Shown: positions 33,485 through 42,086, counted from the first letter of the stretch. The stretch is DNA of 64,000 nt from Loktanella fryxellensis (GCF_900110065.1 NZ_FOCI01000014.1:1-64000), one strand, 5' to 3'. Program-made: numbers and translations. Notes: a model not told the origin generated them from the letters alone.

Positions 33485-34627
33485 GTGGTTCGTAACGTGT
33501 CCGCACACCAGAGTTCCCCCCAGGACGATCCGTGGTTCCATGACCTTCGCCTTCTGCGTTCGCGCCGCGTCGGCCCTGCGACCTATCGTCGGCTGATCGC
33601 GGAACATGGATCGGCGCAGGAGGCGCTTGCCGCCCTGCCCGATGTCGCCGCCGCAGCGGGCATGACCGATTATCACGTATGCCCCCCCGGCGTGGTGATC
33701 GCCGAATTGCAGGCGGGCCGCGCCGCTGGCGCACGCTTGCTGCGCCAGGGCGCGTCAGACTGGCCCACCCCCCTCGACGAGATGACCGACGCGCCGCCGC
33801 TGCTGTGGGCGCTGGGGCGAATCGACCTGCTGCAACGGCCCATGGTGGCGTTGGTGGGCGCGCGCAACGCATCCTCGCTGGGCACGCGGATGGCGCGGGC
33901 GTTGGCGCATGATCTGACGGCGGCGGGATTCGTCGTCGTGTCCGGCCTTGCGCGCGGGATCGACGCGGCCGCCCATGCGGCGGCGCTGAATGGCGGCACC
34001 GTCGCCGTGCAGGTGGGCGGCGTCGATGTGATCTATCCGACCGAAAACACGGACCTTGCGCATCAAATCGCTGCCACGGGGCTGCGCGTGTCGGAAATGC
34101 CGATGGGCCTGCAGCCGCAGGCACGGCATTTCCCGGCCCGCAACCGCATCATCGCGGGCCTGTCCCGCGCCGTCGTGGTGGTAGAGGCGGCGGCGAAATC
34201 CGGCAGCCTGATCACGGCGCGCAACGCGCTGGACCAGCACCGCGACGTACTGGCGGTGCCGGGGCACCCGTTCGATGCCCGCGCGGCCGGCTGCAACATG
34301 CTGATCCGCGACGGCGCGACCCTCGTGCGATCCGCCGCCGACGTGATCGAGGCGCTGGGCACCCTCGGTGCGCTTGCTGTCACAGCCCCCGAACTGCCGC
34401 TGCCGCCTGTGCCGCAGGCACCGCCCGCAGCGCCGCGCAGCCTGCGGGACATGGCGGCGCTGCACAACCTGATCCTCGATCGGCTTGGCGCCTCTCCGGT
34501 GGCGGAAGATCAGCTGATCCGCGATACGGGCCGCCCTGCCCCGCAGGTCGCACCGGCGCTGATCGACCTCGAACTCGACGGTCGGATCGCCCGCAGTGCG
34601 GGCGGTCTGTTGTCGCGGATCAACTGA
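33485..34627 (+). CDS. dprA: DNA-processing protein DprA
   Basis: The 380-residue protein has an N-terminal helical region (about 15-75), a central Rossmann DprA domain (MVALVGARNASSLGTRMARALAHDL, VVSGLARGIDAAAHAAAL, VQVGGVDVIYPTENTDL, FPARNRIIAGLSRAVVVVEAAAKSGSLITARNAL, VLAVPGHPFDARAAGCNMLIRDGA) and a C-terminal winged helix (about 320-380). It binds single-stranded DNA and loads RecA during transformation. The start is a GTG at 33485. The gene is 90 bases after tldD and 168 bases before topA, as in many proteobacteria. Confidence 0.94.
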   Translation: MVRNVSAHQSSPQDDPWFHDLRLLRSRRVGPATYRRLIAEHGSAQEALAALPDVAAAAGMTDYHVCPPGVVIAELQAGRAAGARLLRQGASDWPTPLDEMTDAPPLLWALGRIDLLQRPMVALVGARNASSLGTRMARALAHDLTAAGFVVVSGLARGIDAAAHAAALNGGTVAVQVGGVDVIYPTENTDLAHQIAATGLRVSEMPMGLQPQARHFPARNRIIAGLSRAVVVVEAAAKSGSLITARNALDQHRDVLAVPGHPFDARAAGCNMLIRDGATLVRSAADVIEALGTLGALAVTAPELPLPPVPQAPPAAPRSLRDMAALHNLILDRLGASPVAEDQLIRDTGRPAPQVAPALIDLELDGRIARSAGGLLSRIN

Positions 34628-34795
34628 AGGACGCAACACATAAGGAAATCATCGCAACTTATCAGTATCTTGAGAGATCATTACCTGATCGTCGCTGGTG
34701 AAACCGGCGCTGATTGACAACGTCCGGCCTTGCCGCCCATGTTGCGCGATCATAGAGGGTCATGCGTTCCGGCCCCCGTTACAGCAAGGTTTGCC

Positions 34796-37525
34796 ATGCC
34801 CGTCGTCGTTGTCGAATCCCCGGCGAAAGCCAAGACGATCAACAAGTATCTGGGCAGCGACTATACCGTGCTGGCCTCTTACGGTCACATCCGCGACCTG
34901 CCCGCCAAGAACGGATCGGTGCTGCCCGACGATGACTTTTCCATGATCTGGGAGGTGGCGTCCGACAGCAAGAAGCACATCAAGGCCATCGTGGACGCGC
35001 TGAAGGAGGATCCGAACCTGATCCTTGCCACCGACCCCGACCGCGAGGGCGAGGCGATCAGCTGGCACCTGCAGGAGGAGTTGGGCAACAAGCGCGGGTT
35101 GAAGATCGAGAGCGCATCCCGCGTCGTGTTCAACGCGATCACGAAGTCCGCCGTGACCGAGGCGATGAAGAACCCGCGTCAGGTCGACATGCCGCTGGTT
35201 GATGCCTACCTCGCCCGGCGGGCGCTGGATTATCTTGTGGGCTTCAACCTGTCGCCGGTGTTGTGGCGCAAGCTGCCGGGGGCGAAATCGGCTGGTCGCG
35301 TGCAGTCTGTCTGCCTGCGCCTGATCGTCGAACGCGAGATGGAGATCGAGGCGTTCCGCAATCAGGAATACTGGACGGTCCGCGCGATCCTGCAGAACCC
35401 GCGCGGTGCCACATACGAGGCGCGTCTGACGACGCTGGGCGGCAAGCGGTTGGACAAGTTCGATCTGGGCAATGCGACGCAGGCGGAAATGGCCGTGCAG
35501 GCGGTGAACAGCCGCGACCTGACCGTCGTCAGCACCGAGGCGAAGCCTGCGAGCCGCAACCCCAGCCCGCCCTTCATGACCTCGACTCTGCAGCAGGAGG
35601 CGAGCCGCAAGTTCGGCATGGGCGCGAAACAGTGCATGGGCGTGGCGCAGCGCCTGTATGAGGCCGGGTTCATCACCTACATGCGGACAGACGGCATCGA
35701 CATGGCGCCGGAGGCCGTGACGGGTGCGCGCGACGCGATCAAGGCGCGGTTCGGCGACAGCTATGTCCCGAAGGAGCCGCGCATCTACAAGAACAAGGCC
35801 AAGAACGCGCAGGAAGCGCACGAATGCATCCGCCCCACCGACATGATAGTGGGCGTGGAACAGGCCGACATCAAGGACGCGGATCAGCGCAAGCTCTATG
35901 ACCTGATCTGGAAACGCACGCTGGCCAGCCAGATGGAAGCGGCCCGGATGGAACGCACCGTGGTCGAGATCGGGTCGCGCGACGGTCAGGTGGGCCTGCG
36001 TGCGAACGGTCAGGTCATGCTCTTCGACGGGTTCCTGCGCGTCTACGAGGAGGGCCGCGACGACGTGGAGGGCGACGATGACAAGCGTCTGCCGCAGATC
36101 GCGCAAGGCGAGGTCGCGAAAAAGGAGTCGGTGGACAGCGAGCAGCATTTCACCCAGCCGCCCCCCCGCTATACCGAAGCGACGCTGGTGAAGCGGATGG
36201 AGGAGCTGGGCATCGGCCGCCCGTCCACCTATGCCAGCATCGTGACCACGATCCAGGATCGCGGCTATGTGGAAAAGGACAAGAACCGTCTAATTCCGCA
36301 GGACAAGGGGCGTCTGGTGACGGCGTTCCTGTCGAACTATTTCCACCGCTACGTGGAGTATGACTTTACCGCCGACCTCGAGGATCAGCTCGACCGGGTG
36401 AGCGCGGGAAATGCCGACTACAAGGCGCTGCTGGCGCGGTTCTGGCGCGACTTTTCCGCCGCGATCGCGGAAACCGCCGATCTGCGCATCGGCGAGGTGC
36501 TGGACAAGATCAACGATGTGCTGGCCCCCCACCTGTTCCCCGATCCCGGCGACGGCACCGATCCGCGCCTGTGCCCGAACTGCGGTCAGGGCCGGTTGTC
36601 GATGCGCACCGCGCGGGCCGGTGGTGCGTTCATCGGATGCTCGAACTATCCCGAATGTCGTTATACCCGCCCCTTCGGCCCGCCGGACCCGGAGGCCGAG
36701 AAATCGGCGATTCCGCCCGACGGCAAGCTGCTGGGCACCGACGGCGACGACGAGATCCGCATCTTCAAGGGCCGTTTCGGACCCTTCGCCCAGCGCGGTG
36801 CCGCGACGGAAGAGGTGCCGAAGCCCCTGCGCCAGTCGGTGCCCGCCGACTGGGAACCCGAAGGCGTCACACTGGAACAGGCCGTGCGCCTGTTGGAACT
36901 GCCGCGCCTGATCGGCCCCCACCCCGAGGACGGGGTGAACGTGTGGTCGAACATTGGCCGCTATGGCCCCTACATCAAGCACGCGGAGACGACGTCGGAC
37001 CGGGGCGGCACGAATGCCAACCTCGAGACGCTGGACGACGTGTGGACCGTCGGCATGAACCACGCGGTGCAGCTGCTGGCGGAAAAGGTCGCCAGCCGCG
37101 GTACGCGCGGCAAGGCGGTCGCCGCCCTGCGCGAGCTGGGCGAACACCCGTTGGCCGGTGGTCCCGTGGGCATCTATGACGGCAAATACGGGCCTTATGT
37201 GAAGTGGGACAAGCTGAACGCGACGATCCCCGACACGGTGACGCCAGAGGATCTGACGCTGGCGCAGGCCGTCGATCTGCTGGACGAACGCGCCGCCAAG
37301 GCGGGCAAGCCCAAGCCGGGCGCGGGCAAGAAGGCTGCGGCAAAGAAGGCCGCACCAAAGAAGGCGGCGGCGAAACCGGCGGCAAAGGCTGCGGCTGGCA
37401 AGACGCCGGCGGCGAAGAAGCCTGCTGCGAAACCTGCGGCCAAGACGCCTGCCGTGAAGAAACCTGCGGCGAAGGCTGCGAAACCCGCCGTGGCCGACGA
37501 CACCGACGGGGACGTGTTCGAGTAG
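34796..37525 (+). CDS. topA: DNA topoisomerase I (type IA)
   Basis: The 909-residue protein starts MPVVVVESPAKAKTINKYLGSDYTVLASYGH (Toprim), with the acidic site ATDPDREGEAISWHL. The catalytic tyrosine is Tyr295 in FITYMRTDG. One C4 zinc finger is visible (about 592-622; CPNCG...CSNYPEC). Two TopA C-terminal repeats follow (about 670-830; GPFAQRG, IGRYGPYIKH, GKYGPYVKW). The last 80 residues are a Lys/Ala/Pro-rich, H1-like tail. It relaxes negative supercoils. A perfect TTGACA hexamer at 34714 may be its -35 element. Confidence 0.97.
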   Translation: MPVVVVESPAKAKTINKYLGSDYTVLASYGHIRDLPAKNGSVLPDDDFSMIWEVASDSKKHIKAIVDALKEDPNLILATDPDREGEAISWHLQEELGNKRGLKIESASRVVFNAITKSAVTEAMKNPRQVDMPLVDAYLARRALDYLVGFNLSPVLWRKLPGAKSAGRVQSVCLRLIVEREMEIEAFRNQEYWTVRAILQNPRGATYEARLTTLGGKRLDKFDLGNATQAEMAVQAVNSRDLTVVSTEAKPASRNPSPPFMTSTLQQEASRKFGMGAKQCMGVAQRLYEAGFITYMRTDGIDMAPEAVTGARDAIKARFGDSYVPKEPRIYKNKAKNAQEAHECIRPTDMIVGVEQADIKDADQRKLYDLIWKRTLASQMEAARMERTVVEIGSRDGQVGLRANGQVMLFDGFLRVYEEGRDDVEGDDDKRLPQIAQGEVAKKESVDSEQHFTQPPPRYTEATLVKRMEELGIGRPSTYASIVTTIQDRGYVEKDKNRLIPQDKGRLVTAFLSNYFHRYVEYDFTADLEDQLDRVSAGNADYKALLARFWRDFSAAIAETADLRIGEVLDKINDVLAPHLFPDPGDGTDPRLCPNCGQGRLSMRTARAGGAFIGCSNYPECRYTRPFGPPDPEAEKSAIPPDGKLLGTDGDDEIRIFKGRFGPFAQRGAATEEVPKPLRQSVPADWEPEGVTLEQAVRLLELPRLIGPHPEDGVNVWSNIGRYGPYIKHAETTSDRGGTNANLETLDDVWTVGMNHAVQLLAEKVASRGTRGKAVAALRELGEHPLAGGPVGIYDGKYGPYVKWDKLNATIPDTVTPEDLTLAQAVDLLDERAAKAGKPKPGAGKKAAAKKAAPKKAAAKPAAKAAAGKTPAAKKPAAKPAAKTPAVKKPAAKAAKPAVADDTDGDVFE

Positions 37526-37607
37526 GGCCGAACGGCCCCACCTCGCGTTGACATTGCCCGTGACCGCCTGCACCTTCACCCCCGAAACGACGGGATGAGG
37601 GTGCACG

Positions 37608-38312
37608 ATGAAGAAGGTCTATGGCTCTGCCGCGGAGGCGCTGGACGGGCTCCTGCGCGACGACATGCTGATCGCGGCGGGCGGGTTCGGGCTGTGCGGC
37701 ATTCCTGAACTGCTGCTGGACGCGATCAAGGCATCGGGCGTGAGCGGTCTGACGTTCGCATCCAACAATGCGGGTGTCGACGACTTCGGCATCGGCATAC
37801 TGCTGCAGACGCGGCAGGTGAAGAAGATGATCTCCTCCTACGTGGGCGAGAATGCGGAGTTCATGCGTCAGTATCTCGCCGGAGAGCTGGAGGTGGAGTT
37901 TAACCCCCAAGGCACGCTGGCGGAACGGATGCGCGCGGGTGGCTGCGGCATCCCCGGCTTCTACACCAAGACCGGCGTCGGCACCCAGATCGCCGAAGGC
38001 AAGGAACACAAGGACTTCGACGGGCAGACCTACATCCTCGAACGCGGGATCGTGGCGGATCTGAGCATCGTGAAGGCGTGGAAGGCGGACGCGACCGGCA
38101 ACCTCGTGTTCCGCAAGACCGCCCGCAACTTCAACCCGCCCGCCGGGATGTGCGGCAAGATCTGCGTGGCCGAGGTCGAGGAGATCGTGCCGGCCGGCAG
38201 CCTTGACGGAGACGCGATCCACCTGCCCGGCGTCTATGTGCATCGGATCATCCAGGGGACGCACGAAAAGCGCATCGAACAGCGCATGACCCGCAAGAAG
38301 GAGACCGCATAA
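37608..38312 (+). CDS. scoA: 3-oxoacid CoA-transferase subunit A
   Basis: The 234-residue protein starts [36 protein letters not shown] and contains [35 protein letters not shown] and [17 protein letters not shown], all typical of the alpha subunit of succinyl-CoA:3-ketoacid CoA-transferase. With ScoB it transfers CoA to acetoacetate or related 3-oxo acids in ketone-body and PHB breakdown. Its stop shares one base with the scoB start (TAATG), giving coupled translation. Confidence 0.94.
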   Translation: MKKVYGSAAEALDGLLRDDMLIAAGGFGLCGIPELLLDAIKASGVSGLTFASNNAGVDDFGIGILLQTRQVKKMISSYVGENAEFMRQYLAGELEVEFNPQGTLAERMRAGGCGIPGFYTKTGVGTQIAEGKEHKDFDGQTYILERGIVADLSIVKAWKADATGNLVFRKTARNFNPPAGMCGKICVAEVEEIVPAGSLDGDAIHLPGVYVHRIIQGTHEKRIEQRMTRKKETA

Positions 38313-38953
38313 TGGCCGAAGCGATGGGCTGGGACCGCAACCAGATGGCGGCACGGGCAGCGCAAGAGTTGCAGGACGGCTGGTATGTGAACCTCGGCAT
38401 CGGGATTCCGACCATGGTCAGCAACCATATCCCCGAGGGGATCGAGGTGACGCTGCAATCCGAGAACGGAATGCTCGGCATGGGGGCCTTCCCGTTCGAG
38501 GGCGAGGAGGACGCCGACCTGATCAACGCGGGCAAGCAGACGATTACCGAGCTGCCGCAGACCGCGTTCTTCGATTCCGCCACGTCCTTCGGCATGATCC
38601 GTGGCGGCAAGATCGCGATGGCGATCCTTGGCGCGATGGAAGTGGCCGAGAACGGCGATCTGGCGAACTGGATGATCCCCGGCAAGCTGGTAAAGGGCAT
38701 GGGCGGTGCGATGGACCTCGTGGCTGGCGTGCAGCGCGTCGTCGTCGTCATGGACCACGCCAACAAGCACGGTGAAAGCAAGGTGTTGAAATCCTGCACA
38801 CTTCCTCTGACGGGTGCGGGCGTGGTGGACCGGATCATCACGAACCTTGGCGTCTTCGACGTGGTGGAGGGCGGTCTGCGCATCGTCGAATGTGCCGACG
38901 GCGTCAGCGAGGACCAGTTGCGCGCCGCGACAGAGGCGACGATCGTTGCCTGA
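38312..38953 (+). CDS. scoB: 3-oxoacid CoA-transferase subunit B
   Basis: The 213-residue protein has the CoA-transferase beta signature [13 protein letters not shown]; Glu51 is the catalytic residue that forms the CoA thioester. [19 protein letters not shown] precedes it, and [26 protein letters not shown] and [14 protein letters not shown] follow. It works as a heterodimer or heterotetramer with ScoA. Its stop is overlapped by the start of a small GNAT gene, so a three-gene operon is likely. Confidence 0.95.
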   Translation: MAEAMGWDRNQMAARAAQELQDGWYVNLGIGIPTMVSNHIPEGIEVTLQSENGMLGMGAFPFEGEEDADLINAGKQTITELPQTAFFDSATSFGMIRGGKIAMAILGAMEVAENGDLANWMIPGKLVKGMGGAMDLVAGVQRVVVVMDHANKHGESKVLKSCTLPLTGAGVVDRIITNLGVFDVVEGGLRIVECADGVSEDQLRAATEATIVA

Positions 38954-39230
38954 CGTCCGCCACGAGGTGACGGGATCGAAGGGGCGCTGGGTCATCGACC
39001 ACGGCGACGGCATCAGCGAGATGACCTATTCGATCCTGTCGCCGGCACAGGTCATCGCCGACCATACGGCGGTGGCTTCAGGGCATGAAGGCGAGGGCGT
39101 GGGCCTGGCGTTGCTGGAGGCCTTCATCGCCGATGCCCGCGCCCGGGGTTACCGCATCATGCCGCTGTGCCCCTTCGTGAATGCCCAGCGCAAGCGGCAT
39201 CCCGCATGGGCGGACGTGTTTGCCGTCTAG
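38946..39230 (+). CDS. Small GNAT-like N-acetyltransferase (YjdJ/GTL3-type)
   Basis: The 94-residue protein contains [63 protein letters not shown], the compact acetyl-CoA fold of YjdJ-type proteins, ending in a HPAWADVF block. The start is uncertain: a TTG at 38946 overlaps the last codons of scoB and is used here; a GTG at 38967 is an alternative. Tight coupling suggests it is co-expressed with the CoA-transferase. Acceptor unknown. Confidence 0.75.
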   Translation: MPDVRHEVTGSKGRWVIDHGDGISEMTYSILSPAQVIADHTAVASGHEGEGVGLALLEAFIADARARGYRIMPLCPFVNAQRKRHPAWADVFAV

Positions 39231-39242
39231 GCCGGATTCGAA

Positions 39243-40070
39243 CTAAGACCGGCTGACCGCGAACACGCAGCCGTCGCTGACCAGTTCCGGCGGGGTCAGG
39301 CACAGGCCGCGTGCGACGGCAAAAGCCGCCAGCACCTTGGGCACATAGCCGCGCGTTTCGGGGAACGGCGGCACGCCTGCGTTGTCACGCACCGACCCTT
39401 CGCCCGCGTTGTAGCCCGCGAGCACGAGGATCGGATCGTTGTCGAACTTGTTCATCAACCAGTCGAGGTAGGCCACCCCGCCGCGGATGTTCTGGGACGG
39501 CGACAGGCTGTCGGTCACGTCGAACCGCGTCGCTGTATCCGGCATCAGTTGCATCAGCCCCTGCGCGCCCGCGCGGCTGACCGCCTGCGCATTCCCCGCG
39601 CTTTCCACGCTGATGAGGGCGAGGACCAGCGCCGGACTGACGCGGGTGCCGACGGTCGCCTTGAGGATCTCCACCCCGTGGATGGCGGCGATATCCTGCA
39701 GCGATTGCAGGCGCGGGGCTGGCACCGCCTGTCCGGCGGGCGGTTCGGCGATGACCTGCAACGCCTGTTCCAGCCGCCCCGGACCGGAGTCGGCGATGCT
39801 GGTCGAGATTGTGGACCAGAACCAGTCCAGCCCGGACGGCTGCGGCACGGGTGCGATGGACCCGTCCGGCGTCGCGATGGCCTGCGGGCGGGCGGCGAAC
39901 ATGGTGGCGGGCGGTGCGCTGGGATCGACCTGAACGGTGATGCGCGATCCCCCCGACGCCGGAACCCCCACCCGCTTGAAGGTGAAGTCCGGTTGCAACC
40001 TGTCCTGACCCTGCGCCACGGCGCTACACAGGCACAGGACGGCCGCGATGGGCCATGCCGTCTGGTTCAT
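39243..40070 (-). CDS. Lytic transglycosylase (SLT domain), exported
   Basis: The 275-residue protein has a signal peptide (about 1-21; MNQTAWPIAAVLCLCSAVAQG) and a C-terminal SLT domain (about 150-265), with the catalytic Glu in ALISVESAGNAQAVS and AGAQGLMQLMPDTATRF, GGVAYLDWLM and LAGYNAGEGSV. It cuts peptidoglycan in the periplasm. It lies immediately beside the Tad pilus locus, divergent from it; pilus and secretion systems often pair with such enzymes, so it may open the wall for the secretin (inference). The ATG at 40070 is chosen for its signal peptide. Confidence 0.88.
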   Translation of the reverse strand: MNQTAWPIAAVLCLCSAVAQGQDRLQPDFTFKRVGVPASGGSRITVQVDPSAPPATMFAARPQAIATPDGSIAPVPQPSGLDWFWSTISTSIADSGPGRLEQALQVIAEPPAGQAVPAPRLQSLQDIAAIHGVEILKATVGTRVSPALVLALISVESAGNAQAVSRAGAQGLMQLMPDTATRFDVTDSLSPSQNIRGGVAYLDWLMNKFDNDPILVLAGYNAGEGSVRDNAGVPPFPETRGYVPKVLAAFAVARGLCLTPPELVSDGCVFAVSRS

Positions 40071-40211
40071 GTTGGTGCGTCCTGCTCGACGTATGTTTTG
40101 CGGACAGCATGGCAGATCCGCCAGCTGATTTCCACGTTGCCGTGAACAATGGTGGACAGGCGATGCTATTGCGCACACCCCGGCAACGGGTTGCCCCTCA
40201 CAATGCGAATT

Positions 40212-40239
40212 CTGAGATTAAATATATTTTTAATTTCAG
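40212..40239. promoter_or_regulatory. AT-rich 28-bp near-palindrome upstream of the pilin genes
   Basis: The element starts CTGAGATTAAA and ends TTTAATTTCAG. It equals its own reverse complement except at two symmetric pairs of positions. It includes TTAA-N8-TTAA, one base longer than the CtrA consensus TTAA-N7-TTAA. A dimeric regulator or nucleoid protein is likely to bind here. It is 187 bases before the pilin ATG and just upstream of the candidate -35. The binding protein is unknown. Confidence 0.45.
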
Positions 40240-40254
40240 TGCCTTATGAACACA

Positions 40255-40284
40255 TTGACGATTTCTGAACGGATCCCGAAATAG
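40255..40284 (+). promoter_or_regulatory. Candidate promoter of the pilin genes
   Basis: TTGACG (40255-40260) and AAATAG (40279-40284) are separated by 18 bases. The -35 is close to consensus; the -10 is weak. Position immediately after the AT-rich palindrome fits a regulated promoter for the pilin transcript. No transcription data are available, so this is a pattern match only. Confidence 0.3.
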
Positions 40285-40425
40285 CACGAAACACGCCAAA
40301 TTTCGGACGCAATCGGACGGCTATATCACCTCATCCAAGACGGGGAGCGGGCCAACAAGAGGCCGGCACGCACAGATCCGGCAAGGGATGCAACACATGA
40401 GCGATACCCTGAGGAGGGATTACAA

Positions 40426-40599
40426 ATGCTGAACTTCCTGAAAAACTTCCGCAACGACGAAGACGGTGCCGTGACCGTCGACTGGGTCGTGCTGACCGCC
40501 GCCATCGTGGCTCTGGGCCTGCTTGTCGGCACGCAGGTGCGGACCGCCGTGACGACGAAGACTACCGCGATCGCGACCGACATCACCCGCACCAACTAA
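40426..40599 (+). CDS. Flp/Fap-like type IVb pilin, non-canonical (first copy)
   Basis: The 57-residue protein starts MLNFLKNFRNDEDGAVTVDWVVLTAAIVALGLLV. It has the layout of a Flp prepilin: a short basic leader, a Gly before the presumed cleavage site (Gly14), then a hydrophobic helix. Counting from Gly14, the residue at +5 is Asp (AVTVD) instead of the usual Glu, and Trp replaces the usual Tyr. The tail is Thr-rich (TTKTTAIATDITRTN). A strong GAGGAGGG ribosome-binding site precedes it and a terminator follows at 40621, so it may be made in excess as the main subunit. It could instead be a minor pseudopilin. Confidence 0.75.
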   Translation: MLNFLKNFRNDEDGAVTVDWVVLTAAIVALGLLVGTQVRTAVTTKTTAIATDITRTN

Positions 40600-40620
40600 G
40601 CGACGCACGCGCGACGTTAC

Positions 40621-40651
40621 AAAAGCCGCGCCCGAAAACGGCGCGGCTTTT
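40621..40651 (+). terminator. Rho-independent terminator after the first pilin gene
   Basis: A perfect 12-bp stem (aaaagccgcgcc with its complement) and 7-base loop cgaaaac end in TTTTCTTC, 21 bases after the pilin stop. This is a textbook intrinsic terminator. It would separate a high-level pilin transcript from the rest of the locus. Confidence 0.85.
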
Positions 40652-40738
40652 CTTCAGATACCGAACCAGGGCCTTAGCTTCACCACAGTTTCGCAATGTT
40701 TGTGCGTTACGCAATCTGACATATCGGAGCCCCTCGTC

Positions 40739-40918
40739 ATGACACACTTCTTCTGCACGTTCTTGCGCGACGATGATGGTGCGGTCACCGTCGATTGGGT
40801 CGTGCTGACCGCCGCCATCGTCGGCCTTGGCCTGATGGTGATCATAGGCATCACCGCCAGCCTGCAATCCAGGACGGACCACATCACCACGACGATCGTC
40901 GCAACGGTGCCGAACTGA
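40739..40918 (+). CDS. Flp/Fap-like type IVb pilin, non-canonical (second copy)
   Basis: The 59-residue protein starts MTHFFCTFLRDDDGAVTVDWVVLTAAIVGLGLMV and ends Thr/Val-rich. Its central segment is almost identical to the first copy (DGAVTVDWVVLTAAIV), while leader and tail differ, so the two genes are diverged tandem duplicates. It also has Asp at +5 after the presumed cleavage glycine. A free Cys in the leader would be removed on processing. It lies beyond the terminator of the first copy and 79 bases before cpaB, so it may be expressed with the assembly genes at lower level. Confidence 0.75.
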   Translation: MTHFFCTFLRDDDGAVTVDWVVLTAAIVGLGLMVIIGITASLQSRTDHITTTIVATVPN

Positions 40919-40997
40919 TCACAACGCGGCGCGTTTCTCAGCAAATGACCAACGGCCTTGCCGCACCTGCCCACCCACCCCGCCACAGGAGCTTCCG

Positions 40998-41861
40998 ATG
41001 CGTAGCGTCTTTTCACTCGTCCTCGTCCTCGGGATGGCCTTGGCAGGCTTCGCCGTCTACATGGTCAAGGGCTATGTCGCCGATACCGAACAGGCGCTGA
41101 TCGCGGAACGCGAGCGTGCTGCATCGAGCGTTGCGACCACGGACGTTCTCGCCGTCAGCAAACCGGTCCTGTTCGGTGACGCCATCACGCCGGAAGATGT
41201 GGTCACCGTCAAATATGCCACCGACTTCCTGCCGGAAGGCACGTTCCCGACCCTCGCCGACCTTTTTCCGGAAGGCGAGGCGCAGACACGCAGCATCCTG
41301 CGCCCGATGGACGTGAACGAAGTGATCCTGGCCAGCAAGGTCACGGCACCCGGCGAAATCACCAGCATCACGCAGGAACTGCGCCAAGGGATGCGCGCCT
41401 TCACGATCCGCGTCGATGCCAGCACCGCCGTCTCGGGCTTTCTGCGGCCTGGTAACCGGGTCGATATCTATTGGACGGGTGCCTTCGGCGATGCACCGGA
41501 AGAGACATGGCTGATCGGCAGCGCGATCGAGCTGATCGCCGTGGATCAGAGCACCGACCGCAACAGCGTCGATCAGGTCGTCCCGTCGACCGTGACCGTG
41601 CAGGTCAGCCCAGACGACGTGGCACGCTTGGCGCAGGCGCAGGCCGATGGTCGCCTGACACTGTCACTGGTGGGCGCGGATGCAGACCTGACCATCGTGC
41701 CGGACGGCGCCCAAGCCATCACCCTGCCAGAGGCACCGGAGGCCCCCGTGATCGTCGCCGACGCCCCTGCCCCCGCCCCAGAAGCGGTGCCGGAAACCTG
41801 CTATACCACGGTGCGTCGCGGGACCGAGACCGCACGCATGGAGATTGCCTGCACCAACTGA
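40998..41861 (+). CDS. cpaB: Flp pilus assembly protein CpaB/RcpC
   Basis: The 287-residue protein has an N-terminal membrane segment (about 4-24), then an SAF-like domain region (VLAVSKPVLFGDAITPEDVVTVKYATDFLPEGTF and ILRPMDVNEVILASKVTAPGE) and the RcpC/CpaB domain (MRAFTIRVDASTAVSGFLRPGNRVDIYWTG). Near the C-terminus, after a Pro/Ala-rich linker, there are two cysteines (ETCYTTVRRG...EIACTN) that could form a disulfide. It is a periplasmic factor thought to modify or support the secretin. GCCACAGGAGC before the ATG gives the ribosome-binding site. Confidence 0.9.
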   Translation: MRSVFSLVLVLGMALAGFAVYMVKGYVADTEQALIAERERAASSVATTDVLAVSKPVLFGDAITPEDVVTVKYATDFLPEGTFPTLADLFPEGEAQTRSILRPMDVNEVILASKVTAPGEITSITQELRQGMRAFTIRVDASTAVSGFLRPGNRVDIYWTGAFGDAPEETWLIGSAIELIAVDQSTDRNSVDQVVPSTVTVQVSPDDVARLAQAQADGRLTLSLVGADADLTIVPDGAQAITLPEAPEAPVIVADAPAPAPEAVPETCYTTVRRGTETARMEIACTN

Positions 41862-41867
41862 TGGATG

Positions 41868-41933
41868 GGGGCCACGGATCTGTGGCCCCTACAGGATTGA
41901 GTCAGGTCCGGGGGGTCGCATCTGCGGCCCCCC
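41868..41933 (+). other. Two tandem hairpins after cpaB
   Basis: Directly after the cpaB stop is an 8-bp stem (ggggccac/gtggcccc, 41868-41889). An 11-bp G/C-rich stem with one G-T pair (41910-41933) follows. Neither has a T-run. They may slow exonucleases or attenuate transcription between cpaB and cpaC, tuning the ratio of early and late Tad genes. Confidence 0.4.
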
Positions 41934-42041
41934 GTGTGCTGTGAAAAACGCGCGCTGTTGCGCGTTATCCACATCAAGTGCGCCGGCCAAACCATTGCCG
42001 ATTGCTATTTTTCGACACACGCGCGATGCTGGTCGCAATGA

Positions 42042-42057
42042 CGGAAAATAATTTCCG
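42042..42057. promoter_or_regulatory. Short palindrome before cpaC
   Basis: CGGAAAATAATTTCCG has 6-bp inverted arms around an AT centre and ends 29 bases before the cpaC ATG, in a 225-base gap after cpaB. Position and symmetry suit an operator or part of a promoter for cpaC onward. No known regulator consensus is matched. Confidence 0.3.
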
Positions 42058-42086
42058 CTGACGCGTGATCGGAGAGGCAGGTCACA

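Larger units (their letters stand above)
40071..40425. other. Intergenic/promoter region of the Tad locus, 355 bp
   Basis: The stretch lies between a divergent lytic transglycosylase and the first pilin gene and contains no recognised gene. It is strikingly AT-rich around 40200-40300 compared with the rest of the window, and holds a 28-bp near-palindrome (40212-40239) and a candidate promoter (40255-40284). The transcript leader before the pilin would be about 130 bases or longer. Confidence 0.6.

Noticed and set aside
40218-40233. CtrA binding site upstream of the pilin genes
   Set aside because: The spacing is 8 bases, not the 7 of the consensus, so it was recorded as a palindrome of unknown binder.
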